A DNA stretch of 64,000 bases. Origin: Metabacillus flavus. GTDB lineage: Bacteria; Bacillota; Bacilli; Bacillales; Bacillaceae. Positions 1 through 9,422 of the stretch are shown piece by piece (position 1 is the first letter of the stretch; every line of letters starts with the position of its first letter). The position numbers were made by a program, and so were the translations under genes. The stretch lies in the NCBI RefSeq assembly GCF_018283675.1, contig NZ_JAGVRK010000001.1:1798001-1862000 (forward strand). Direction: 5' to 3'. The notes beneath the pieces are model-generated. The model was not told the DNA's origin, made no database searches, and was given only the letters and a program-made list of their open reading frames with translations.

Positions 1-1
1 C

Positions 2-895
2 TTTTCTGAGGATCAGTTCCGCAATGATTTAAGTGAATTCGGAGATTCATTGCTCGTGATATCTGACGATGAGGTAGCGAAAATACATATTCATGCAGAG
101 CACCCTGGCGAGGTGCTGTCATATGGACAAAAGTATGGAAGCCTGATCAGCATGAAGATTGAAAACATGCGTGAACAGCATAGCAGTCTTGTCGGTGAAT
201 CAGCTAAATCTCAGCCTGCCCAGAAGAAAAAGCAGAAGGAAAAATACGGCATCATCACCGTTACTATGGGTTCAGGAATTGCCGAATTGTTTAAAAGCAT
301 AGGCGCCCATGAAGTCATAGAAGGCGGCCAGACGATGAATCCAAGTACAGAAGATATCGTTTCTGCGATTGAAAAAGTGAATGCAGAAAACATTATCATC
401 CTTCCGAACAATTCAAATATTGTGATGGCAGCCCGCCAGGCCGCATCAGTTGTTGAAGAGAATGTGCTGGTTATCCCTTCTAAAACCGTTCCTCAAGGGA
501 TGTCTGCTCTGCTTGCTTTCAATCCAGGCGTTAAACCTGAGGAAAACGAAGAAGTTATGACTGAAGCTCTCGGAAATGTAAAATCAGGTCAGGTAACATA
601 TGCCGTTCGCGACACTCAAATTGACGGCATGGATATTTCCAAAAATGATTTTATGGGTATTCTGAACGGAAAGATCGTGACGAAGGACAAAGTGCAAGTT
701 CAGGCTGCTGTTAAGCTTCTTAAAGAAATGATCAATGATGAAGATGACATCTTGACCATTCTTTATGGAAGTGAATCAAGCGAAGAAGAAGTAAGCGAGC
801 TTGTAAAGCAAATTGAAACGATGTTCAGCGACATTGAAGTGGAAGTGCATAACGGCAAACAGCCTCTGTACTCTTACATTTTCTCTGTCGAGTAA
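2..895 (+). CDS. fakA: Fatty acid kinase FakA (YloV), 3' part only
   Basis: FakA phosphorylates fatty acids carried by FakB proteins to acyl-phosphate, which enters phospholipid synthesis. The gene begins before the window: the frame is open from base 2 and the first visible residues (FSEDQFRNDLSEFGDSL) continue straight into the rest, so the TTG near base 50 is not a start. About 297 residues are visible, covering the middle domain (HIHAEHPGEVL) and the DegV-like C-terminal domain (TVTMGSGIAELFKSIG; ILPNNSNIVMAARQAA). The N-terminal DhaL-type kinase domain is outside. Its neighbourhood to plsX and fab genes fits lipid metabolism. Family assignment rests on remembered similarity to B. subtilis YloV. 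Confidence 0.9.
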   Translation, partial: FSEDQFRNDLSEFGDSLLVISDDEVAKIHIHAEHPGEVLSYGQKYGSLISMKIENMREQHSSLVGESAKSQPAQKKKQKEKYGIITVTMGSGIAELFKSIGAHEVIEGGQTMNPSTEDIVSAIEKVNAENIIILPNNSNIVMAARQAASVVEENVLVIPSKTVPQGMSALLAFNPGVKPEENEEVMTEALGNVKSGQVTYAVRDTQIDGMDISKNDFMGILNGKIVTKDKVQVQAAVKLLKEMINDEDDILTILYGSESSEEEVSELVKQIETMFSDIEVEVHNGKQPLYSYIFSVE

Positions 896-915
896 GAAGC
901 TGTTATAAGGGTTAA

Positions 916-947
916 GGACCGTCTGTATGACAGACGGTCCTATTTAT
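916..947 (+). terminator. Probable terminator after fakA
   Basis: A perfect 10-bp inverted repeat, GGACCGTCTG and CAGACGGTCC, with a 5-nt loop lies 21 bp after the fakA stop. It is followed by TATTTAT rather than a clean T-run, so termination may be partial. Confidence 0.65.
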
Positions 948-1044
948 GCGGAATTCGGCCGTATACAGGTTTAAAAGAAATCTGTTAAACTGAAATCAAA
1001 CTGTAATAGGATGGTTTCTTTCATAAGAGAGGGGTATACAAAGC

Positions 1045-1707
1045 ATGAAATATCGCAGTGTATTTGACATCATCGGTCCAGTCATGATTGGACCTTCAAG
1101 TTCTCATACAGCTGGAGCTGCAAGAATTGGCAGAGTAGCCCGCAGTTTATTCGGCAGGGAGCCGAAATGGGCGACCGTGTCTTTTTACGGTTCTTTTGCA
1201 AAAACGTACCGCGGACACGGGACAGATGTTGCCATTATCGGAGGCATTCTGGATTTTGATACGTTTGATGAACGCATCAAAACATCCCTGCAAATAGCGG
1301 ATGCCAACGGGATGAAGATCACGTTTATAGAAGAGGAAGCAGTTGCAGATCATCCAAATACAGCAAGAGTGATTATTGGAGATGATCAGGGGCAGCTTGA
1401 ACTGGTTGGTATATCAATTGGCGGAGGCAAGATTGAGATAACTGAGCTGAATGGCTTTCTGCTGCAGCTGTCCGGCAACCATCCAGCCATTCTGGTTATG
1501 CATAATGACCGCTATGGTGCAATCGCAGGGGTGGCAAATGTCCTCGCTAAGCATGCGATCAATATTGGACACATGAATGTTTCGAGGAAAGAAAAAGGCC
1601 AGCTGGCGCTCATGACCATTGAAGTGGATCAGAATATTGAAATAGGGGTTATTGAGGAATTGAAAACGCTGCCAAATATTCTGCAGGTTACTAAAATAGC
1701 AGAATAA
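1045..1707 (+). CDS. sdaAB: L-serine dehydratase, iron-sulfur dependent, beta subunit
   Basis: Beta subunit of the oxygen-sensitive L-serine ammonia-lyase that converts serine to pyruvate and ammonia in the cytoplasm. The N-terminal part carries the serine dehydratase beta signature GPSSSHTAGAARIG (about residues 13-26), and the C-terminal part, from about residue 148, is an ACT domain (HPAILVMHNDRYGAIAGVAN) typical of amino-acid sensing. The 220-residue length is normal for the two-subunit Gram-positive form. The ATG at 1045 follows GAGAGGGG. sdaAA begins 34 bp downstream, so the two subunits are co-transcribed. Confidence 0.93.
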   Translation: MKYRSVFDIIGPVMIGPSSSHTAGAARIGRVARSLFGREPKWATVSFYGSFAKTYRGHGTDVAIIGGILDFDTFDERIKTSLQIADANGMKITFIEEEAVADHPNTARVIIGDDQGQLELVGISIGGGKIEITELNGFLLQLSGNHPAILVMHNDRYGAIAGVANVLAKHAINIGHMNVSRKEKGQLALMTIEVDQNIEIGVIEELKTLPNILQVTKIAE

Positions 1708-1741
1708 AATAGATCGGCTATTGAAGATTGGAGGAAACAGC

Positions 1742-2632
1742 ATGTTTCGAAATGTAGCTGAGCTCGTGGAGCTTGCAGTAAGCCGGAATTGTAAAATTGC
1801 TGAGGTCATGATTCAGCAGGAGATGGAAGTAACCGGCAAAAGCCGTGAGGATGTATTTTCTATGATGGACCGTAATCTGAAAGTCATGGAGCAGGCTGTA
1901 GAAAAAGGCCTTGCCGGAGTCAAATCCCACTCTGGCCTTACTGGCGGGGATGCGGTGCTGATGCAGGCATATATTGAAAAAGGGAATTTTTTATCTGGTG
2001 AAACCATTTTAGATGCAGTAAGCAAAGCGGTAGCAACGAATGAAGTTAACGCCGCAATGGGAACGATCTGCGCGACGCCGACAGCAGGTTCTGCCGGTGT
2101 TGTACCGGGTACGCTCTTTGCTGTAAAACATAAACTGCATCCGACAAGAGAAGAAATGATTGAATTTCTATTTACTTCCGGAGCTTTTGGATTTGTCGTA
2201 GCCAATAATGCCTCCATTTCTGGTGCGGCTGGAGGCTGTCAGGCCGAGGTGGGTTCTGCTGCTGGAATGGCTGCCGCCGCTATCACAGAAATGGCAGGGG
2301 GAACACCGGCTCAGGCTGCTGAAGCCATGGCTATTACGCTTAAAAATATGCTTGGTCTCGTTTGTGATCCGGTAGCCGGACTTGTCGAAGTTCCTTGCGT
2401 CAAAAGAAATGCTATGGGTGCAGCGAATGCAATGGTTGCAGCGGATATGGCCCTTGCTGGAATAACAAGCAGGATTCCATGTGATGAGGTTATTGATGCG
2501 ATGTACAAAATTGGACAGACCATGCCAAGTGCATTAAGGGAAACCGCGCAGGGAGGTCTCGCTGCCACACCTACGGGACGTGAACTGGAAGCGAAAATTT
2601 TCGGAATCCCTCTGGATCGCCGTGAACCCTAA
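1742..2632 (+). CDS. sdaAA: L-serine dehydratase, iron-sulfur dependent, alpha subunit
   Basis: Catalytic alpha subunit of L-serine dehydratase, 296 residues. It shows the family landmarks: GTICATPTAGSAGVVPG about one third in, GGCQAEVGSAAGMAAAA in the middle, and the cysteine segment MLGLVCDPVAGLVEVPCVKR that helps hold the [4Fe-4S] cluster replacing PLP. The ATG at 1742 has GGAGG about 7 nt upstream and gives the conserved MFRNVAELVELA start; an in-frame TTG at 1721 lies before that site and is unlikely to be used. The end of the gene overlaps the probable recG start by 11 bp, implying translational coupling. Confidence 0.93.
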   Translation: MFRNVAELVELAVSRNCKIAEVMIQQEMEVTGKSREDVFSMMDRNLKVMEQAVEKGLAGVKSHSGLTGGDAVLMQAYIEKGNFLSGETILDAVSKAVATNEVNAAMGTICATPTAGSAGVVPGTLFAVKHKLHPTREEMIEFLFTSGAFGFVVANNASISGAAGGCQAEVGSAAGMAAAAITEMAGGTPAQAAEAMAITLKNMLGLVCDPVAGLVEVPCVKRNAMGAANAMVAADMALAGITSRIPCDEVIDAMYKIGQTMPSALRETAQGGLAATPTGRELEAKIFGIPLDRREP

Positions 2633-4670
2633 TCTCAATCAGCCTGTATCCGTATTGAAAGGAATCGGAGAAGAAACAGCCTCCGTTTTACTTGAAATGG
2701 GGATAAGGACCATTGAGGACCTGCTTGAATATTTTCCTTACCGGTATGAAGATTACCGGCTGAGAGATTTGGCTGAAGTTCAGCATGATGAGAGAGTTAC
2801 AGTTGAAGGGAAGGTTCATAGCGAGCCTTCTCTTGCTTATTACGGGAAGAAAAAGTCAAGACTCACCTTTAGGCTGCTTTCCGGCAGATATCTGGTAAGT
2901 GTCGTCTGTTTTAACCGTCCTTTTTATAAAAAACAGCTTTCAATCAATCAAGTTGTTACAGTGAGCGGAAAATGGGATAAGAACCGTCAGACCATAACAC
3001 TGCAGGACATCTCCTTTTCGCCGCATGTATCCAAGCAGGATTTGGAACCGGTGTATACGGTTAAAGGTTCTGTCACCATCAAGCAGCTCAGGAAGCATGT
3101 CGTCAATGCACTGAAAGAATTTGCAGAGGAGATTCCAGAAAACCTGCCTGCCCAAATTCGCGATGCCTACAAGCTGATGCCGAAGCATGAAGCGGTCAAA
3201 ACCATTCATTTGCCTCTTAGCCATGCTGATTTAAAGCATGCCAGAAGAAGATTTGTTTATGAAGAATTTTTAATGTTCCAGCTGAAAATGCAGTCATTGC
3301 GCAAAGTCCAGAGAGAGAACTCTAAGGGAATTGAACATCAGTTTACAGATGATGAACTTTCTGTCTTTACGGATGCTCTTCCATTTAACCTGACGGAAGC
3401 TCAAGCAAAAGTGCTGGATGAAATCCTGGGTGATATGAGGTCGCCATATCGGATGAATCGATTGCTTCAAGGAGATGTCGGATCAGGAAAAACGGTTGTA
3501 GCGGCAATTTCCATGTATGCAGCCATTCTATCAGGCTATCAGAGTGCTCTCATGGTGCCGACTGAAATACTCGCCGAGCAGCATGCGAATTCCCTGTCAG
3601 CACTCTTTGAACCGCTAAATATCACGGTTGCTCTTTTAACAAGCTCTGTGAAAGGGAAAAGGAGAAGAGAACTGCTGGAGCGTCTTTCAAACGGAGAGAT
3701 TCAAATTTTGGTAGGAACCCATGCCCTTATTCAGGAGGAAGTGAACTTCCAGAAGCTAGGTCTCGTAATTACCGATGAGCAGCATCGATTTGGAGTGAAT
3801 CAGAGAAGGGTGCTAAGGGAGAAAGGGGAATCGCCGGATGTTCTTTTTATGACAGCAACCCCGATTCCAAGGACCCTGGCGATTACCGCATTCGGAGAGA
3901 TGGATGTTTCCGTCATTGATCAGCTCCCTGCCGGAAGGAAAACGATTGAGACTTACTGGGTGAAGCATAATTTGCTGGACCGGATACTGGGATTCATAGA
4001 TAAAGAGGTGAAAAAAGGACGGCAGGCCTATGTCATCTGCCCTTTAATTGAAGAATCAGAAACGCTCGATGTCCAAAATGCAATAGACGTTCATGCGATG
4101 CTTGTTCATTCTTTCTCGCCAAAGTGGAATGTCGGTCTAATGCACGGGCGTCTTCATCCAAATGAAAAAGAAGCTGTGATGAGGGAATTCAGTGAAAATC
4201 AGACGCAGATTCTCGTCTCAACGACTGTAGTGGAAGTCGGTGTCAATGTCCCGAACGCCACTATTATGGTTATTTATGACGCAGAGCGTTTCGGGCTTTC
4301 TCAGCTCCATCAGCTGAGAGGACGTGTAGGAAGGGGAAGTGAACAATCCTATTGCATACTGCTCGCTGATCCGAAATCGGAAACAGGCAAAGAGCGAATG
4401 AAAATTATGACTGAAACGAATGACGGATTTGTGCTGTCAGAAAAGGATCTTGAACTGCGCGGACCTGGCGACTTTTTTGGGAAAAAACAAAGCGGTGTCC
4501 CGGAATTCAGAGTGGCTGACATGGTTCATGATTACCGGGCACTTGAAACGGCAAGAGGGGATGCGGCAAAATTGATCAATTCCAAGGCATTTTGGCATGA
4601 GCCTGAGTATGAATGGCTAAGAAAATATCTTGAATCGACAGGGGTTCTTGAGGGAGAAAAACTGGATTAA
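2622..4670 (+). CDS. recG: ATP-dependent DNA helicase RecG
   Basis: Monomeric superfamily 2 helicase that remodels stalled forks and branched recombination intermediates. The N-terminal wedge (OB-fold) domain spans roughly residues 1-230. Walker A GDVGSGKT starts near residue 284, the Walker B box is DEQH near residue 385, MTATPIPRT is motif III, and QLHQLRGRVGRG is motif VI. The reading frame is open to a GTG at 2580, but the GTG at 2622 gives 682 residues, the usual Bacillus length, and places SVLKGIGEETASVL where the family begins. The Shine-Dalgarno is weak, consistent with coupling to sdaAA. Start choice is inference; identity is secure. Confidence 0.95.
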   Translation: MNPNLNQPVSVLKGIGEETASVLLEMGIRTIEDLLEYFPYRYEDYRLRDLAEVQHDERVTVEGKVHSEPSLAYYGKKKSRLTFRLLSGRYLVSVVCFNRPFYKKQLSINQVVTVSGKWDKNRQTITLQDISFSPHVSKQDLEPVYTVKGSVTIKQLRKHVVNALKEFAEEIPENLPAQIRDAYKLMPKHEAVKTIHLPLSHADLKHARRRFVYEEFLMFQLKMQSLRKVQRENSKGIEHQFTDDELSVFTDALPFNLTEAQAKVLDEILGDMRSPYRMNRLLQGDVGSGKTVVAAISMYAAILSGYQSALMVPTEILAEQHANSLSALFEPLNITVALLTSSVKGKRRRELLERLSNGEIQILVGTHALIQEEVNFQKLGLVITDEQHRFGVNQRRVLREKGESPDVLFMTATPIPRTLAITAFGEMDVSVIDQLPAGRKTIETYWVKHNLLDRILGFIDKEVKKGRQAYVICPLIEESETLDVQNAIDVHAMLVHSFSPKWNVGLMHGRLHPNEKEAVMREFSENQTQILVSTTVVEVGVNVPNATIMVIYDAERFGLSQLHQLRGRVGRGSEQSYCILLADPKSETGKERMKIMTETNDGFVLSEKDLELRGPGDFFGKKQSGVPEFRVADMVHDYRALETARGDAAKLINSKAFWHEPEYEWLRKYLESTGVLEGEKLD

Positions 4671-4677
4671 ATCATCC

Positions 4678-4706
4678 TTGCAATCCGATTATTAAGATTA
4701 TATACT
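4678..4706 (+). promoter_or_regulatory. Sigma-A promoter of fapR operon
   Basis: TTGCAA (4678-4683) and TATACT (4701-4706) are separated by exactly 17 bp. The predicted start, near 4713, falls inside the FapR operator, so repressor binding would block initiation. Confidence 0.8.
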
Positions 4707-4732
4707 ACTATTAGTACCTAGTCATAATAGTG
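4699..4732 (+). promoter_or_regulatory. FapR operator upstream of fapR
   Basis: The core TTAGTACCTAGTCATAA at 4711-4727, with the flanking TACTACTA, closely matches the operator known in front of B. subtilis fapR and other fap regulon genes. FapR bound here represses its own operon; malonyl-CoA releases it. Recognition is from memory of the published site plus its position directly before fapR. Confidence 0.82.
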
Positions 4733-4752
4733 CGGATGGTGTAACCTATAAC

Positions 4753-5331
4753 ATGAAAAGAACGAAAAAAGACAGACAGCAGCAGCTGCTGGAAACGATA
4801 AATGATACTCCTTTTATTACGGATGAAGAGCTTTCAGATAAATTTCAGGTCAGTATTCAAACCATTCGTCTTGACCGGCTTGAGCTGAGTATACCGGAGC
4901 TCCGCGAGAGAATCCGTTCCGTAGCTCAAGCTTCTATGGAAGACGAAATAAGAGCATTGCCTCCGGAAGAAATTATCGGAGACATCATTGACCTGGAGCT
5001 TGATCATAGTGCGATTTCCATTTTTGAAGTCAAGAAAGAGCATGTTTTCCGGCGCAATCAAATTGCCAGGGGTCATCATTTATTTGCCCAAGCCAATTCC
5101 CTTGCCGTTGCCGTGATTAATGATGAACTGGCATTGACAGCAAAAGCGGATATCCGGTTTACCAGACAGGTAATGGCGGGGGAACGTGTAGTATCGAAAG
5201 CAAGAGTAGCGAACGTAAACGGAATGAATGGACGAACGCTGGTGAGTGTTAACAGCTATGTAGGGAACGAGCTGGTGTTTTCAGGAGATTTTGAAATGTA
5301 CCGCTCTAATCAACCATTGGATAAAGGATGA
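4753..5331 (+). CDS. fapR: FapR, malonyl-CoA-responsive repressor of lipid synthesis
   Basis: Transcriptional repressor of fatty acid and phospholipid genes in Gram-positive bacteria; malonyl-CoA (or malonyl-ACP) binding releases it from DNA. The 192-residue protein has an N-terminal helix-turn-helix ([20 protein letters not shown], about residues 18-37), a linker helix, and a C-terminal hot-dog fold resembling thioesterases (about residues 75-185). It heads the plsX-fabD-fabG set and has its own operator immediately upstream, so it is autoregulated. The ATG at 4753 is preceded only by a weak GGATGG site. Confidence 0.95.
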   Translation: MKRTKKDRQQQLLETINDTPFITDEELSDKFQVSIQTIRLDRLELSIPELRERIRSVAQASMEDEIRALPPEEIIGDIIDLELDHSAISIFEVKKEHVFRRNQIARGHHLFAQANSLAVAVINDELALTAKADIRFTRQVMAGERVVSKARVANVNGMNGRTLVSVNSYVGNELVFSGDFEMYRSNQPLDKG

Positions 5332-5338
5332 TTCACAG

Positions 5339-6334
5339 ATGAAAATCGCTATTGATGCAATGGGCGGCGACAATGCCCCGCAAGCACTGTGTGAGGGTGC
5401 TTTAAAGGCCGCGAATGCTTTCACCGATCTTGAATTAACGCTGATCGGGAACGAAGCTGAAATCAGCAAGTACCTTTCAGGGCATGACCGGATCAAGGTT
5501 ATACATACAACTGAGGTCATTGAATCTGAAGACGAACCGGTAAGAGCGGTTCGCAGAAAGAAAAATGCTTCAATGGTTTTAATGGCCAATGAAGTAAAAG
5601 AAGGAAGAGCGGATGCTTGTATTTCTGCCGGCAACACCGGTGCCCTTATGACAGCAGGACTGTTTATTGTCGGCAGAATTGAGGGCATTGACCGTCCCGC
5701 CCTTGCTCCTACCCTTCCAACTATGGATGGACAAGGCTTTCTTTTTTTGGACGCAGGCGCAAACGTTGATGCGAAGCCTGAACATTTGCTGCAATATGCT
5801 ATTATGGGCTCGGTTTACGCTGAGAAAGTCCGCGGAGTAAAAAATCCTTCAGTCGGCCTTCTGAATGTAGGAACAGAAGATAAAAAAGGAAATGAATTAA
5901 CGAAGCAGGCGTTTTTAAAGCTGAAGGAATCCGGACTTCATTTTAAAGGCAATGTAGAAGCCAGAGATCTTCTGGAAGGTGCCGCTGACGTAGTCGTGAC
6001 CGATGGTTTTACTGGGAACGTCACGTTAAAAACGATCGAAGGAACCGCATTTTCTGTTTTCTCAATGCTTAAGTCTGCTTTAACAAGTACCTTGCTGGCT
6101 AAGCTTGCGGCCGCGGTTCTGAAACCGAAATTGAATGAAATCCGTTCACAGATGGACTACTCGGAATACGGCGGTGCTGCTCTATTCGGCTTAAATGCAC
6201 CTGTAGTAAAAGCTCACGGCTCCTCTGATGCAAATGCAGTTTATAACGCTATCCGCCAAACAAGAGATATGATTTCAAATGATGTATCAGGGACGATAAG
6301 AGCCGCAATGGCTGGCCGTCATCATCCTGAATAA
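5339..6334 (+). CDS. plsX: Phosphate acyltransferase PlsX
   Basis: Peripheral membrane enzyme that swaps the ACP of long-chain acyl-ACP for phosphate, giving acyl-phosphate for PlsY. The start [15 protein letters not shown] is the family N-terminal signature, and [12 protein letters not shown] and [16 protein letters not shown] are further conserved segments. The ATG at 5339 follows AAAGGATG and gives 331 residues; an upstream in-frame start at 5291 lies inside fapR and is rejected. The 7-bp gap after fapR indicates one transcript under FapR control. Product use links to FakA at the left edge, which makes the same acyl-phosphate. Confidence 0.95.
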   Translation: MKIAIDAMGGDNAPQALCEGALKAANAFTDLELTLIGNEAEISKYLSGHDRIKVIHTTEVIESEDEPVRAVRRKKNASMVLMANEVKEGRADACISAGNTGALMTAGLFIVGRIEGIDRPALAPTLPTMDGQGFLFLDAGANVDAKPEHLLQYAIMGSVYAEKVRGVKNPSVGLLNVGTEDKKGNELTKQAFLKLKESGLHFKGNVEARDLLEGAADVVVTDGFTGNVTLKTIEGTAFSVFSMLKSALTSTLLAKLAAAVLKPKLNEIRSQMDYSEYGGAALFGLNAPVVKAHGSSDANAVYNAIRQTRDMISNDVSGTIRAAMAGRHHPE

Positions 6335-6351
6335 CCGACGGAGGGAAGAAT

Positions 6352-7296
6352 ATGTCTAAAATCGCATTTGTGTTTCCCGGACAGGGATCCCAAACAGTAG
6401 GAATGGGTCAGGACTTTGCAGAACAAACTCCTGAAGGGAAAGAACTTTTTCAGAAAGCCGATGAAGTATTGAATGATCAGCTCAGCAAAATCATGCTTCA
6501 GGGTCCTAAGGAAGAATTAACTCTTACATATAACGCACAGCCTGCTCTTGTTACAGCAAGTATTGCTGCTTGGAAGCTCCTTGATAAAGAGGGAATTAAA
6601 CCAGATTTCACAGCCGGACACAGCCTTGGTGAGTATTCCGCTCTTGTAGCATCAGGAGTTCTTTCCTTCGAAGATGCCGTGGTCGCTGTCCGTAAGCGCG
6701 GTGAATTTATGAATGAAGCCGTTCCGTCCGGACAGGGAGCGATGGCGGCAATTATGGGGATGGAAGCAGGAGCTTTGGAAGAAATAACCCAATCTGTTAC
6801 AGAAGAGGGCCATTCCGTTCAGCTGGCGAATTTAAATTGTCCAGGTCAGATTGTCATCTCCGGAACAGCTAAAGGAGTAGAGGTTGCTTCTGCTAGAGCA
6901 AAAGAAGCGGGAGCAAAAAGAGCGATACCTCTTGAAGTGAGCGGACCTTTTCATTCAGAATTAATGAAGCCTGCAGCAGAGAAGCTGAAAGCCGTTCTGG
7001 ACGGCATGTCCATTGCCGACACAGACCTTCCTGTGATTGCAAACGTTACAGCACAGCCGGTGACGGACGGCAAACAGATTAAGGATCTTTTGATTCAGCA
7101 GCTGTATTCTCCGGTACGCTGGGAAGAATCAATCAAAACCTTGATTGAACAAGGGGCAGACACTTTTGTGGAAATTGGTCCCGGCAAAGTCCTCTCAGGC
7201 TTAATCAGAAAAATAGACCGGAGTGTGAAAACCCTGTCTGTATCAGATATGGATACGCTTCAGTCTGCAATTACAGCACTAAAGGAGGAAGCATAA
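6352..7296 (+). CDS. fabD: Malonyl-CoA:ACP transacylase FabD
   Basis: Transfers malonyl from CoA to acyl carrier protein, supplying the extender unit for type II fatty acid synthesis. [12 protein letters not shown] at the N-terminus is the family motif; the nucleophile is Ser91 in [10 protein letters not shown] and the partner is His201 in GPFHSE. The 314-residue length is standard. The start follows GGAGGGAAGA. The last base of the stop codon is the first base of the fabG ATG (TAATG), so the two are translationally coupled. Confidence 0.96.
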   Translation: MSKIAFVFPGQGSQTVGMGQDFAEQTPEGKELFQKADEVLNDQLSKIMLQGPKEELTLTYNAQPALVTASIAAWKLLDKEGIKPDFTAGHSLGEYSALVASGVLSFEDAVVAVRKRGEFMNEAVPSGQGAMAAIMGMEAGALEEITQSVTEEGHSVQLANLNCPGQIVISGTAKGVEVASARAKEAGAKRAIPLEVSGPFHSELMKPAAEKLKAVLDGMSIADTDLPVIANVTAQPVTDGKQIKDLLIQQLYSPVRWEESIKTLIEQGADTFVEIGPGKVLSGLIRKIDRSVKTLSVSDMDTLQSAITALKEEA

Positions 7297-8036
7297 TGCT
7301 AACGGGCAAAACAGCACTAGTAACAGGCGCTTCCCGGGGGATCGGCCGGGCCATTGCTTTGGATCTGGCGAAAAATGGCGCGAACGTAGCGGTCAATTTT
7401 GCAGGCAATGAAGCAAAAGCAAAGGAAACAGTAGAAGAAATTATAGCTCTGGGCAGAGAAGCATTCGCCATTAAAGCAGATGTTTCCAGTGCGGATGCGG
7501 TAAAAGATATGATTAAAGAAGTGACGGACCGTTTCGGAACCCTCGATATCCTTGTTAACAACGCCGGAATTACAAGAGATAACCTTCTTATGAGAATGAA
7601 AGAGGATGAATGGGACGATGTAGTGGATACCAATCTAAAAGGCGTTTTCTTATGCACAAAGGCTGTAACAAGACAAATGATGAAGCAAAGAAGCGGGCGG
7701 ATCATTAACATCACGTCCGTGGTCGGCGAAGTCGGCAATCCGGGCCAGGCCAATTACGTTGCAGCAAAAGCGGGAGTAATCGGTCTTACTAAGACATCGG
7801 CAAAGGAGCTTGCCGCCCGAAATATTACGGTAAATGCCGTAGCGCCAGGTTTTATCTCCACGGATATGACAGAAAAACTAACCGATGAAATTAAAGAAGA
7901 AATGCTTAAGCAAATCCCGCTCGCAAAATTTGGAGAGGGCCAGGATATTGCCGATCTCGTTACGTTTCTTGCCAGCGGGAAAAGTGCTTATATTACTGGT
8001 CAAACGCTTCATGTTAACGGCGGAATGTTCATGTAG
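7296..8036 (+). CDS. fabG: 3-oxoacyl-[ACP] reductase FabG
   Basis: NADPH-dependent short-chain dehydrogenase that reduces beta-ketoacyl-ACP in the elongation cycle. The cofactor motif TGASRGIG lies at about residues 10-17, NNAG near residue 88, and the catalytic residues are Ser141, Tyr154 and Lys158 (ANYVAAKAG). 246 residues, full length. AAGGAGGAAG precedes the start inside the end of fabD. acpP follows after a 69-bp gap that contains a possible extra promoter. Confidence 0.95.
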   Translation: MLTGKTALVTGASRGIGRAIALDLAKNGANVAVNFAGNEAKAKETVEEIIALGREAFAIKADVSSADAVKDMIKEVTDRFGTLDILVNNAGITRDNLLMRMKEDEWDDVVDTNLKGVFLCTKAVTRQMMKQRSGRIINITSVVGEVGNPGQANYVAAKAGVIGLTKTSAKELAARNITVNAVAPGFISTDMTEKLTDEIKEEMLKQIPLAKFGEGQDIADLVTFLASGKSAYITGQTLHVNGGMFM

Positions 8037-8078
8037 AACATTTCTGAAATCAAACTGGTGTTTTGAGTCTGAATTGAC

Positions 8079-8084
8079 TATAAT
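8079..8084 (+). promoter_or_regulatory. Possible acpP promoter (-10 element)
   Basis: A perfect TATAAT sits 22 bp before the acpP start in the fabG-acpP gap. A good -35 at standard spacing is not evident, so this may be a weak or activator-dependent promoter giving acpP extra expression beyond read-through from fapR. Confidence 0.4.
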
Positions 8085-8105
8085 ACTTGAGGGGAGGTGA
8101 ATGTA

Positions 8106-8339
8106 ATGGCAGACGTTTTAGATCGTGTAACTAAGATCATCGTTGACCGCCTTGGAGTCGATGCTTCTGAAATTAAGATGGAGTCTTCTTTTAAAGATGA
8201 CCTCGGAGCTGATTCCCTGGATGTAGTTGAGCTTGTAATGGAACTTGAAGATGAGTTCGATATGGAGATTTCTGATGAAGATGCAGAGAAAATCGCTACA
8301 GTGGGTGACGCTGTTAACTACATACAGAGCCAAGCTTAA
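8106..8339 (+). CDS. acpP: Acyl carrier protein
   Basis: Small acidic carrier of growing acyl chains. The 4'-phosphopantetheine attachment site is Ser37 in [10 protein letters not shown], followed by the usual acidic helix II. The ATG at 8106 gives [12 protein letters not shown] and 77 residues, with GGGAGGTGA at optimal spacing; the in-frame GTG at 8097 overlaps that Shine-Dalgarno and is rejected. It receives malonyl from FabD and presents ketoacyl chains to FabG. Confidence 0.97.
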   Translation: MADVLDRVTKIIVDRLGVDASEIKMESSFKDDLGADSLDVVELVMELEDEFDMEISDEDAEKIATVGDAVNYIQSQA

Positions 8340-8352
8340 AGTATGTTGAAGT

Positions 8353-8396
8353 CCCGCTCCTGACAGCGGGGCTTTCTCCCTTTATAAAGGGGGGAG
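8353..8396 (+). other. Two stacked hairpins between acpP and rnc
   Basis: CCCGCT (8353-8358) pairs with AGCGGG (8365-8370). A second stem then forms between CTCCCTTT and AAAGGGGGGAG (8377-8396). Neither is followed by a T-run, so they look like processing or attenuation structures rather than a full terminator. The adjoining gene encodes RNase III, a double-strand-specific nuclease. Confidence 0.5.
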
Positions 8397-8430
8397 CCGC
8401 CCAATTGTTTTGGTAATGATGGAGGTAGTT

Positions 8431-9171
8431 ATGCAAAAGCATACACATTATAAAGAGAGAAGAAATTTCGCCAAAAAAGCGGAAGAATTTAAACAGTTTC
8501 AGGAAAGCGTCGGACAGACTTTTACCAATGAAAAGCTGCTCTACCAAGCTTTCACCCATTCATCGTATGTGAATGAGCATCGAAAAAAACCTTATGAAGA
8601 CAATGAACGCCTTGAATTTTTAGGAGACGCCGTGCTGGAATTGACGGTTTCCCAATTTCTTTATAAGAAATATCCAACTATGACAGAGGGAGATCTGACG
8701 AAGCTCCGGGCAGCGATTGTATGTGAACCGTCTCTCGTTTCATTTGCAAATGATCTGTCGTTCGGCAATCTGATTCTGCTTGGAAAAGGGGAAGAAATGA
8801 CGGGGGGCCGTGCAAGACCTGCACTTCTCGCGGATGTTTTCGAAGCATTCATTGGGGCTCTTTATTTAGATAAAGGTCTCGAACCTGTTGTTGTCTTTCT
8901 AGAGAAATATGTTTTCCCAAAGGTGAACGATGGTGCTTTTTCTCATGTGATGGATTTTAAAAGCCAGCTTCAGGAACTTGTGCAAAGAGATGGCAGAGGA
9001 CCGTTAGAGTATAAAATACTTACTGAAAAGGGACCTGCCCACAGCAGGGAATTTGAGGCAGTTGTTTCTCTGGGTGGCGAAGTGCTGGGCACTGGAAATG
9101 GCCGCTCCAAAAAAGAAGCGGAACAGCATGCTGCTCAGGAAGCACTCTCCAAAATGCAAACGAAACCTTAA
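8431..9171 (+). CDS. rnc: Ribonuclease III
   Basis: Cleaves double-stranded RNA in rRNA precursors, the SRP RNA precursor and some mRNAs. The catalytic signature [14 protein letters not shown] lies near residue 55 with the second acidic cluster [16 protein letters not shown] further on. A double-stranded-RNA-binding domain fills the C-terminal ~75 residues ([13 protein letters not shown] to [15 protein letters not shown]). The ATG at 8431 ([11 protein letters not shown], 246 residues) matches the family start; GGAGG is 5 nt upstream, slightly close. In-frame ATGs at 8416 and 8419 precede that Shine-Dalgarno and are disfavoured. Confidence 0.95.
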   Translation: MQKHTHYKERRNFAKKAEEFKQFQESVGQTFTNEKLLYQAFTHSSYVNEHRKKPYEDNERLEFLGDAVLELTVSQFLYKKYPTMTEGDLTKLRAAIVCEPSLVSFANDLSFGNLILLGKGEEMTGGRARPALLADVFEAFIGALYLDKGLEPVVVFLEKYVFPKVNDGAFSHVMDFKSQLQELVQRDGRGPLEYKILTEKGPAHSREFEAVVSLGGEVLGTGNGRSKKEAEQHAAQEALSKMQTKP

Positions 9172-9240
9172 AACTCAATGAGCTGACCCAGCTTGACAGA
9201 CTCCGCCTGCCGGATAAGATGAGGCAGGAAGGGACCTGAG

Positions 9241-9259
9241 AGCCGGGCCGGCTTTTTTT
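9241..9259 (+). terminator. Rho-independent terminator after rnc
   Basis: AGCCG and CGGCT form a short GC-rich stem with a 3-nt loop, directly followed by seven T residues. A second stem, CCTGCC/GGCAGG (9206-9211 with 9223-9228), lies just before it. Confidence 0.65.
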
Positions 9260-9378
9260 ATGTTCGGATGATAAAGCCAGGCGGACAAAGAATTTATGCG
9301 TAATAAGTAAATGTTGCTTTGCAGCAGGATTGCGCGGAAGTCCCTGTTGCTTTTCTATTATTTTTAACTAAAGGATTG

Positions 9379-9387
9379 TGTTAAAAT
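9379..9387 (+). promoter_or_regulatory. Possible smc promoter, extended -10
   Basis: TGTTAAAAT is an extended -10 element 36 bp before the smc start in a 251-bp gap that follows the rnc terminator. No clear -35 is seen. Confidence 0.4.
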
Positions 9388-9422
9388 ATGTTTGAATTTA
9401 ATGATAGTAAGGAGGACCTAAG

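Noticed and set aside
2580-2621. Upstream extension of recG
   Set aside because: The 14 extra codons lie inside sdaAA and do not match the RecG N-terminus; the GTG at 2622 gives the standard 682 residues.
7271-7753. 160-codon antisense frame over fabG
   Set aside because: Antisense shadow of a fully conserved gene, no Shine-Dalgarno or family resemblance.
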